Notes under the pieces: model-generated
What the model was told of the DNA's origin: nothing
The model's input: only the letters and a program-made list of their open reading frames with translations
Databases searched by the model: none
Shown: piece after piece, positions 1 through 6,279 of the stretch
Position numbering within the stretch: the first letter of the stretch is position 1
Layout: every line of letters starts with the position of its first letter
Translations under genes and position numbers: made by a program
Source: Terriglobales bacterium
GTDB lineage: Bacteria; Acidobacteriota; Terriglobia; Terriglobales; Gp1-AA117
Length of the DNA stretch: 6,279 nt
Assembly: GCA_030150795.1 (NCBI GenBank)
Contig: JASLFF010000402.1
Coordinates: 1 to 6,279 of the forward strand
Direction: 5' to 3'

Positions 1-299
1 TCTTGCTGGTGCTGCAGAATGCGCCGCAAGCGGAGTATGAGTTTGAACAATTGCAATTAAGTGGGGTAGAGAGTATCCGCACCATGGTTAAGTTTGATCT
101 CAGTCTAAATCTGGAAGAGAACCAGGGGAATCTGGCGGGAGCTCTGCTGTTCACCACCGACTTGTTTACCACAGCCACGATCGAACGGATGGGACGCCAT
201 CTGGTGCATTTACTGGAGCAGATCGTAGAGAACCCGAATCAAGGGATTGCAGAGATGGCGTTGATAACGGCTGAGGAGCGCAGGCAGGTGCTGTATGGG
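1..299 (+). other. Condensation domain C1, C-terminal end only
   Basis: This is the last ~99 residues of a C domain that would join the upstream peptidyl or acyl chain to the serine held by PCP1. Visible family landmarks are LVLQNAP near residue 3 (the late 'MFVLQN' type motif), KFDLSL around residue 35, and a TDLF...TIERM stretch typical of the C-domain end. WNQT follows at base 300 and marks the passage to the A domain. The catalytic HHxxxDG motif lies upstream of the window, so activity and subtype cannot be judged. The wording is closest to ordinary LCL-type domains, but the fragment is too short to be sure. Its presence shows that the serine module is an elongation module, not a loading module. 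Confidence 0.93.
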
Positions 300-3200
300 T
301 GGAACCAGACGGAGGTGGAGTATGGGGAGAACAGGTGCATCCAGAAGTTGTTTGAAGAGCAGGTAAGGCGGACGCCTGGAGCGCCGGCGGTGCAGTATGG
401 AGAAGGATCTCTGACTTACTTTGAACTGAATCAACGAGCGAACCAGTTGGCATGGCGGCTTCGGGATCTGGGTGTTGAACTGGAGACACGCGTAGGACTA
501 TTCCTGAAACGTAGTTTGGAGATGGTGGTGGGGATATTAGGTGTGTTGAAGGCAGGAGCCGCTTATGTTCCTCTCGATCCGGATTACCCGCCGGAGCGCT
601 TGAGATACATGCTGGAAAGCGTGCAGGCGGAGGTATTGTTGACCCAGGAATACCTGCGGGAACAGGCGCCTGATTTTGCTGGTCCAGTGTTGGTATTGGA
701 TGGGGCAGTGGATCGGAAGCACCTGGCAGAGCAAAGATCAGAGAATCTGGAAATAGCGATCCTCCCAGGATGTCTCGCCTACATTATTTATACCTCCGGA
801 TCTACGGGCAAACCGAAAGGGGTCATGAATAGTCATGGCGGGTTGGTGAACCGATTGCTGTGGATGCAGGAGCAATATCAGTTAAAACCGACGGATGTGG
901 TTCTGCAGAAGACCCCGTTCAGTTTTGATGTTTCGGTATGGGAGTTCTTGTGGCCTCTTATGGAAGGGGCCAAGCTGGTGGTTGCCCGGCCGGCGGGTCA
1001 TCAGGATCCCGATTATTTAGCCGGTCTGATCCATGAGCAGCATGTCACGATACTGCACTTCGTGCCCTCTATGCTGGCAGTGTTCCTCAACGAGGATCGG
1101 GTAACACAGTGCAGGAGTCTGCGGCAGGTGGTATGCAGCGGAGAGGCTTTGCCTGCCGATCTGGCGCGGCGCTGTCTGGTCAGTATGCCGTGGATACAAT
1201 TGCACAATCTTTATGGTCCAACTGAAGCAGCTATAGACGTAACGTACTGGGAGTGCCTGGCAGACGATCCGCGTCCAAGTGTCCCAATCGGGAAGCCAAT
1301 CGCGAACATTCGCCTTTATGTTGTGGATGAAGCGATGGAGCCCGTACCGATGGGAGTGCCGGGAGAGTTGTGCCTGGGAGGAGTTGGATTGGCGCGAGGA
1401 TATTGGGGCCGGGGAGACCTGACATCGGAGAGGTTCGTTCCCGATGCCTTGAGTGGGAGGAGCGGTGAGCGCTTATACCGGACCGGCGACTTAGTGCGGT
1501 GGCTGGCGGATGGGACCGTAGAGTACATAGGCCGGCTGGATCATCAGGTCAAGATACGCGGGTTCCGCATCGAACTGGGCGAGATTGAGGCGGTTTTGCA
1601 AGGCCATGAGGCAGTGAAGCAGTCGTTGGTGCTGGCGCGCGAGGATGAACCTGGGCAGAAGCGCCTAGTGGCTTATGTTGTGAAAGGAAGCGCGCATGTT
1701 GGTATTGATGTTGAAGAGCTGTACGCCTACCTTAAGGAACGCCTGCCAAATTATATGATCCCGGCAGCATTTGTGGCCTTAGACCGGCTCCCGCTGACGG
1801 TTAATGGAAAAGTTGACCAGCAATCGCTTCCTCGCCCTGACTTCGGTGTGGAAAGCGCAAAGTTAATTGCGCCACGAAACTACGTCGAACGGGTCCTATC
1901 GCGGATTTGGGGCAAGGTTCTTAAAATTGAACAGGTTGGCATACGCGATAACTTCTTTAGTCTGGGTGGCGACTCCATCCTAAGCATCCAGATATTGGCT
2001 TACATGAAAAAAGAGGGTCTGAATTGCTCTTTGCGCCAGCTCTTCGAGCATCAGACCATCGAAAAGCTTGCACGAGTGGTAGCCACTGAGTGTTCGGAAG
2101 CAGTGGCGCCGCTGTCCGTACCCTTTGGTTTGATCTCAGACGATGACCGGCAGCGGATGCCGGAGGATGTCGAGGATGCTTACCCGCTGAGCAAACTCCA
2201 GGCCGGAATGTTCTACCACACAGAATATGGCTCGGATGTTCCCGTTTACCATTACATTTCCACTTACCACATTGAGATGCCGCTTGACATTGCCGTATTA
2301 CGGGAGGCCGTGGATGCGATTGTCCGCCGGCACCCAGTCCTGCGAACCTCATTCCATCTGACCGGCTACAGCCAGCCTTTGCAGCTGGTGCATAAGTTCG
2401 CTGAAATCTCAATTCAATTTGAGGACCTGCAGCATCTCTCGTCAAAGGAGCAAGAAGACGCATTGAGAGATTGGATGGAAGCTGAAAAGAGACGGCCTTT
2501 TCGATTGGACCATGCCGGACTGTTACGCTTTTATGTTCACAAACGTTCTGAGAACAGTTTCCAGTTCTCGAAAACTGAACATCATGGAATTCTAGATGGG
2601 TGGAGTGTTGCCTCTCTGCTAGCGGAGCTGTTTGGATGCTATCTCTCTCGGCTGGAAAAAAGAGAATGGAAGAAAGAGCCGCTGGAGAGTTGTTTCCGCG
2701 ATTTTGTCAGTTTGGAATTGCAGACACTTCAGTCTCCGGACGCGCGGCACTATTGGGAGAACGAACTAAACGACTTGGCTCTCGCTCGAATGCCATGGGA
2801 GGGAGGCCGCACTCGCGAAGTGCATAGCCGCAGGTTCCGGGTACCCATCGAAGAAAAATTATCCAACTCACTGAAGCGCTTGGCCCAGCATGCCGGCGTT
2901 TCAATCAAGGCTGTCCTGCTGGCGGCACATATGCGCGTGCTGAGTCTCATCAGCGGGCAGTCAGATGTGGTGACGGGCCTTGTGTCGAACGGTCGCATGG
3001 AAACCCCCGATGGAGAGCGGGTATTAGGGTTATTCCTTAACACAGTTCCCCTGAGGATGCAGCTTGACGGTGGCCGATGGATAGATTTAGTGCGGACGAC
3101 GGCTGCTGCCGAACTGGCTTTGCTGCCGCATCGGAGATATCCATTATTGGATCTGCAACTCACCGCGGACAGGGGGGAACTTTTTGAAGTTGCATTCAAT

Positions 3201-6200
3201 TTCATTCACTTTCACGTTCTTCGCGAGCTTGATCATGGAGGCGTGAAAATTCTGGATAACACATCGTTCGGACAGACGAACTTCCCATTGAACGTTGACT
3301 TTGCGTTGGATTTGGATCAATCGAACGTTGAGCTCTGGTTGGAATACAACGAATTTGTGATCAAACTTCACCAGATTGAGGCGATTGGAAATTACTACTA
3401 CAACGCTTTAAGGGCGATGACTAGTGTACCGGAGGGGCGCTATGAGACCACTTGTCTCTTGCGCCCAGCAGAACTTCAGCAGGTTTTGGTTGAGTGGAAC
3501 AGTACGGCGTGCAGATACCCTGAACAGTGCTTGCAGAATCTAGTTGAAGAACAAGTGGAGAGGACCCCCGACGCCGTTGCTGTTGTTTGCGAAGATCACA
3601 GAGTGACTTACGGCGAACTAAATCGGCGAGCAAACCAGCTCGCGCATTATCTGCGGAGCCGCGGAGCAGGACTGGAATGGCGCGTTGCCATCTGCTTGGA
3701 GCGCCGTCCGGAAATGGTGATAGCGCTTCTAGCGGTGTTGAAAGCCGGGAGCGCATATGTCCCTCTCGATTCCGCTTATCCAAGCGAACGACTCGAGTTC
3801 ATGTTGGAGGATGCCGGCGCGGAAATATTGCTAAGCGATCAAGAAAAATCAAAACTGGTGCCCTCTTATCAAGGCCTTGTGATCTCGCTGGAGCAGGACG
3901 CTAAGGAAATCGCAGGGCAAAGTTCCGAAACCCCGTTTCCCAACGTCGCTCCTGGAAATCTGGCTTATGTGATTTATACCTCAGGTTCCACTGGGAGGCC
4001 CAAGGGCGTCGCCATCGAACACCGTAATGCTGTGGCATTTTTACACTGGGCGAAGAGTCAATATAAAGCATATTGCAGTGCAGCAGTATTGGCTACGACC
4101 TCAGTATGCTTCGATCTCTCCATTTTTGAGCTATTTGCCACACTTTATTGTGGCGGAGCTGTGGTCTTGGTCAGAGACATACTCTCGTTGACTAATGGTG
4201 CTGACCAACAGGTTCCTTTGTTGAATACAGTGCCATCTGCGTTGCGAGAGTTAGTCCGAGCAGGGCTGTTGCCGGCTGCGATTCAAGTTGCAAATGTGGC
4301 CGGCGAAGCACTTGGCCTTGATCTGATACAGATGATGGAAAAAAAATATCCATCGGTCGTTCTATACAACCTCTACGGACCTACTGAAACGACGACCTAC
4401 TCAACTGGTGCTCGCATTCTTCCTGCACCGAGGGAGCATTCCGTTCCTATTGGCTGTCCTATTCAGAACACGCGAGTGTACGTGCTCGATGAGGTGGGTG
4501 AACCGGTGCCTGCGGGCGTGGCCGGCGAACTCTACATTAGTGGCGCTGGAGTAGCGAGAGGCTATCTGAACCGGCCAGATCTGACAGGAGACCGGTTTCT
4601 TCCGGACACACTGGGTGCAGAGTCAGGAACGAGGTGGTATCGAACCGGAGACCGAGTCCGGTGGTTGGTGAACGGCGAGATGGAATATTTGGGGCGTACC
4701 GATAATCAGGTCAAGATTCGTGGCTTCAGGATTGAATTGGGAGAGATTGAGAGAGAACTTTCGCTGGCTGCAAACGTCAAGCAATGTGCGGTTGCTGTGT
4801 GTAAAACAGGCTCGGAAGATGACCGAATCACAGCGTGGATCGTCTTCGATGAGGCGGATGATGCTTCCCAAAGCCTCCAGAAGACACAAGTGCGCGAGTG
4901 GCATGAGCTTTACGAAGATCTTTACAGCCAGAGCAAAAGCAAACTCGATGACGAGTTCAATGTTGTGGGATGGAAAAGCAGTTATACGAGGGAGCCGATT
5001 CCTCAGGAAGAAATGAAAGAGTGGCTCGATTGTACGATTGCGAGAATCCTGGCACTGCAACCAAAGCGCGTCCTTGAGATCGGCTGTGGGACAGGAATGA
5101 TATTGTTTCGAGTAGCCCCAAGTGCTGAATATTATTGCGCAACCGATTTTTCACAGGGTGTCTTAGATTGCGTGGAACACGATCTTGAAAAGCAGCCACA
5201 GATAAGGGCGCAAACACGCCTTTACCATTTGTCAGCAGCAGAGTTAGAGCTCATACAAGATACCCAAAAGTTTGACACTGTAATCTTAAACTCCGTTGTC
5301 CAATACTTCCCGTCGCTGGATTACTTAATAGATGTACTTAAGCAAGCGGCCGCTAGAACAGCTCCGGGCGGGCGGATTTTTTTAGGTGATATTCGCTGTT
5401 TGACCCTATTGGAGGCCTATCATGCTTCTGTGCAGCTCTACCAGGCTGCATCTGATTTACAGGTAAGCCAGCTGGCGAATAATGTCGCATCTTCGCTGGC
5501 AACAGAAGAAGAACTCTGCATAGCCCCGGCGCTGTTCTTTGCTCTTACGGAATATATCCCACAAGTCGGCGACGTTACTGTGAAGCTCAAACGCGGTCGT
5601 CATGCTAATGAACTCGCAAAATTTCGATATGACGTGGAGATTCAGGTTGGTGAGCCAAAACATCCCCCTATTCCTGTCTCCGAGCCTTGGCAGGGGCGCT
5701 GGAACCTGGCCAGACTTCATGCGTATCTCATGGATCAAAAGGCAAGGACAATTCTTATCAAGGACGTACCGAACAAGCGAATTGAAGCCGACCTGAAAGC
5801 ACTCGAATTGCTGAAGAAGCCGGGAACAAAAAAAAGAGTTGTGGACTTGCGTCTGGAACTGAGCCAGCAAAATCTAAAAGGAGTCGATCCGGAGGAGGTG
5901 TGGGCCCTATCTCAAGAATCCGGTCATTCAGTTGAGGTTTGTTACTCTCCACAAACTAGTTGCGGTTGTTTTGACATCGTCGTGCGTTCTAAAGCGGAGC
6001 TGTCCCTCCACAGTACCGAAGTTGGCCAACACAGCCATGCGCCAAGAGCAGTGTCAAATATCCTCAGTTCTTTTAGCAACAATCCCCTTTATCAGAAGCT
6101 TCGTGAGAAATTTCTCCCTCGCGTACAAGAGCATTTGCACGCGAGGCTGCCGGAGTACATGGTGCCGAGCGCTTATGTGGTGCTGGAGCGGCTGCCGTTG

Positions 6201-6279
6201 ACGCCCAACGGAAAAGTGGACCGGAAAGCATTGCCGCTGCCGGAAGCGGAACGCAAGGAGCGATATCAAGGGCCAAGGA
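1..6279 (+). CDS. Multimodular nonribosomal peptide synthetase, internal fragment (C-A-PCP-C-A/N-MT)
   Basis: This is an internal part of a cytosolic megasynthase that builds a peptide on carrier-bound thioesters. The reading frame begins at base 3 and stays open to the last base, about 2,092 codons. Both ends are therefore missing, and the start, stop, any thioesterase and the operon partners lie outside. Domain order is partial C, A1, PCP1, C2, A2 with an inserted N-methyltransferase, then the lead-in to a second PCP. All core catalytic motifs I looked for are present: YTSGSTG in both A domains, YRTGD in both, NGKVD in both, GGDSI in the carrier, HHxxxDG in C2, and GCGTG in the methyltransferase. 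No frameshift or internal stop is seen. Pocket residues predict serine followed by N-methylated alanine (or glycine). I do not recognise the specific pathway, so no gene symbol is given. Assignment as an NRPS is essentially certain; the product is inferred. Confidence 0.98.
345..1841 (+). other. Adenylation domain A1, predicted serine-activating
   Basis: Activates an amino acid with ATP and loads it on PCP1. The domain is complete (about residues 115-613). Motifs seen: A3 YTSGSTGKPKGV (789-824), A4 FSFDVSVWE (918-944), A5 NLYGPTEAA (from 1206), A7 YRTGD (1476-1490), A8 GRLDHQVKIRGFR... (1530-1589), A10 NGKVD with the catalytic lysine at 1809-1811. Aligning to the GrsA pocket by eye gives D235 (927), V236, W239 (939), H278 (1056), V299 (1131), S301 (1137), L322 (1209), I330 (1233), D331 (1236), K517, i.e. 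DVWHVSLIDK. The familiar serine code is DVWHLSLIDK, so only position 299 differs, and conservatively. Serine is therefore the prediction. After the A10 lysine the usual KVDRKALP reads KVDQQSLP, which is probably harmless. No methyltransferase is inserted here, so serine is not N-methylated by this module. Confidence 0.93.
1869..2087 (+). other. Peptidyl carrier protein PCP1 (thiolation domain)
   Basis: About 73 residues that carry the serine (and then the growing peptide) on a 4'-phosphopantetheine arm. The attachment serine is the TCC codon at 1974-1976, inside NFFSLGGDSILSIQ. The flanking pattern (ERVLSRIWGKVL before; RQLFEHQTIEKLARVV after) matches the four-helix carrier fold. The motif is GGDSI, not GGHSL. 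In known NRPSs, GGDS is enriched in carriers facing an epimerisation domain, but here a condensation domain follows directly. This may mean that the downstream C2 is of a specialised subtype. Confidence 0.97.
2088..2177 (+). other. Inter-module linker between PCP1 and C2
   Basis: About 30 residues rich in acidic and polar residues joining PCP1 to C2. The second half (FGLISDDDRQRMPEDVEDA) has the 'S-x-x-D-R-x-x-x-P-x-x-V-E-D-A' look often seen just ahead of the C1 motif of NRPS condensation domains. It contains no catalytic motif. Its role is presumably to position PCP1 at the donor side of C2. Confidence 0.8.
2178..3482 (+). other. Condensation domain C2, complete, possible specialised subtype
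   Basis: Joins the peptidyl-serine on PCP1 to the N-methylated residue on the next carrier. About 435 residues, the normal length. It opens with AYPLSKLQAGMFYH (C1-type motif) and has the catalytic HHGILDGWS (HHxxxDG at 2580-2600, fully intact). It also has LGLFLNTVPLR (3024-3056) and the later landmarks HRRYPLLDLQ (3129-3158) and FNFIHFHV (3195-3218). No extra N-terminal HHxxxxxGD motif is seen, which argues against a dual condensation/epimerisation domain, and the DxxxxD pattern of heterocyclisation domains is absent. The acceptor is expected to be a secondary amine because of the N-methyltransferase. Since the donor is serine and the carrier is GGDS type, a dehydrating ('modified amino acid') C domain is possible, but I cannot prove this by eye. 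Confidence 0.95.
3531..4886 (+). other. Adenylation domain A2, N-terminal part (A1-A8 motifs), predicted alanine or glycine
   Basis: Activates the amino acid of the second module. The core subdomain runs to motif A8, after which a methyltransferase is inserted; the small C-terminal subdomain resumes at about 6147. Motifs seen: A3 YTSGSTGRPKGV (3975-4010), A4 CFDLSIFE (4107-4130), A5 NLYGPTETT (from 4368), A7 YRTGD (4638-4652), A8 GRTDNQVKIRGFR... (4692-4751). Pocket residues by eye: D235 (4113), L236, F239 (4125), N278 (4224), N299 (4293), A301 (4299), L322 (4371), T330 (4395), Y331 (4398), K517 (6213), i.e. DLFNNALTYK. From memory this is a code reported for alanine (microcystin-type synthetases). 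Close variants such as DLY... occur for other small residues, so glycine or cysteine are alternatives. The short A4-A5 spacing with LLNTVPSAL is typical of this group. Confidence 0.92.
4887..5993 (+). other. Integrated SAM-dependent N-methyltransferase domain
   Basis: About 369 residues inserted between motifs A8 and A9 of A2, the standard place for NRPS N-methyltransferases. It transfers a methyl group from S-adenosylmethionine to the alpha-amino nitrogen of the carrier-bound residue before condensation. It begins VREWHELYEDLY, passes FNVVGWKSSYT and PIPQEEMKEW, and has the SAM-binding motif VLEIGCGTGM at 5070-5099. Then follow CATDFSQGVL, LNSVVQYFPS (from 5286), the GGRIFLGDIR strand, LEAYHASVQLYQA, and the C-terminal KLKRGRHANEL / FRYDVEIQVG, VPNKRI and GVDPEEVWAL stretches, ending FDIVVRS. 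All landmarks of the family appear intact, so activity is expected. Position plus these motifs separate it from C- or O-methyltransferases. Confidence 0.95.
6084..6239 (+). other. Adenylation domain A2, C-terminal subdomain (A9-A10 motifs)
   Basis: After the methyltransferase and a short linker (NNPLYQKLREKFLPRVQEHL), the A domain resumes with A9 LPEYMVPSAYVVLERLPLT (from 6147). Motif A10 NGKVDRKALP follows, with the catalytic lysine at 6213-6215. This completes A2, so the interrupted domain should be functional. Base composition rises abruptly just before this segment: about 42% GC in 6061-6120 against 62-65% in 6121-6240, counted by hand. Confidence 0.93.
6240..6279 (+). other. Lead-in to a second carrier domain, truncated by the window edge
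   Basis: Some 13 residues (LPEAERKERYQGPR region) follow motif A10. Such a stretch normally links A10 to the next PCP, whose start often reads 'xxPRxxxE'. The carrier itself, and whatever follows it, is outside the window. Confidence 0.7.

Noticed and set aside
87..89. In-frame ATG near the window start as a possible gene start
   Set aside because: It lies within the conserved C-terminal part of a condensation domain with conserved residues upstream (LVLQNAP) and has no convincing ribosome binding site, so it is an internal methionine.
984..996. GC-rich palindrome-like stretch (cccggccggcggg)
   Set aside because: It lies inside the A1 coding sequence, has no U-run or regulatory context and is explained by the Ala-Arg-Pro-Ala codons.
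2178..2400. Possible dual condensation/epimerisation or heterocyclisation character of C2
   Set aside because: No extra N-terminal HHxxxxxGD motif is present and the active site reads HHxxxDG, not DxxxxD.
1957..2463. 168-codon open frame on the - strand opposite PCP1 and the start of C2
   Set aside because: It lies fully antisense to strongly conserved NRPS domains, its translation has no recognisable family motif and looks like low-complexity Arg/Ser/Pro shadow sequence.
2750..3205. 151-codon open frame on the - strand opposite C2
   Set aside because: Antisense shadow of a conserved condensation domain; Ser/Arg-rich translation with no domain signature.
4339..4346. Run of eight A's that could be a slippage or frameshift site (a second run of eight at 5828-5835)
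   Set aside because: The main frame continues with conserved motifs on both sides of each run and no alternative frame gives a sensible product, so no programmed frameshift is supported.
4623..5060. 145-codon open frame on the - strand, and a 98-codon + strand frame at 4720-5016
   Set aside because: Both overlap the A8 to methyltransferase region, where the main frame encodes recognisable motifs throughout; they are out-of-frame shadows.
5457..5870. 137-codon open frame on the - strand opposite the methyltransferase
   Set aside because: Antisense to the conserved C-terminal half of the methyltransferase, with no support of its own.

Overview
The window is one uninterrupted coding stretch on the + strand. 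The frame starting at base 3 stays open for about 2,092 codons, with no start codon that looks like a true gene start and no stop. It is an internal piece of a very large modular nonribosomal peptide synthetase (NRPS). No other gene, RNA gene, mobile element, CRISPR array, promoter or terminator can be supported.

Layout, in order: the C-terminal end of a condensation (C) domain (1-299); a complete adenylation domain A1 (about 345-1841), whose pocket residues read as a serine code; a carrier protein PCP1 with the phosphopantetheine serine in a GGDSI context (about 1869-2087); a linker; a complete condensation domain C2 (about 2178-3482) with an intact HHxxxDG motif; a second adenylation domain A2 (about 3531-4886 plus 6147-6239), which is split after its A8 motif by an S-adenosylmethionine-dependent N-methyltransferase (about 4887-5993); and the first residues leading towards the next PCP, cut off by the window edge.

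Read as an assembly line, module n loads serine and joins it to an upstream peptide. Module n+1 loads a small residue, most likely alanine (glycine is the alternative), and N-methylates it while it is carrier-bound. C2 then makes the Ser-(N-Me)Ala/Gly bond. The combination of a serine module, a GGDS-type carrier with no epimerase, and a C2 that does not look like a plain textbook C domain raises the possibility that serine is dehydrated to dehydroalanine. That is a hypothesis only.

Organism: bacterial, with intermediate GC (roughly 50%, varying locally from about 37% to 65%). The domain wording resembles NRPSs of cyanobacteria, myxobacteria and acidobacteria-like soil bacteria, and I cannot choose among these. 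A sharp local GC rise near 6120, at the junction between the methyltransferase insert and the end of A2, hints at domain-level mosaicism. The architecture is of a known kind. What is potentially new is the particular product and the subtype of C2, not a new class of system.
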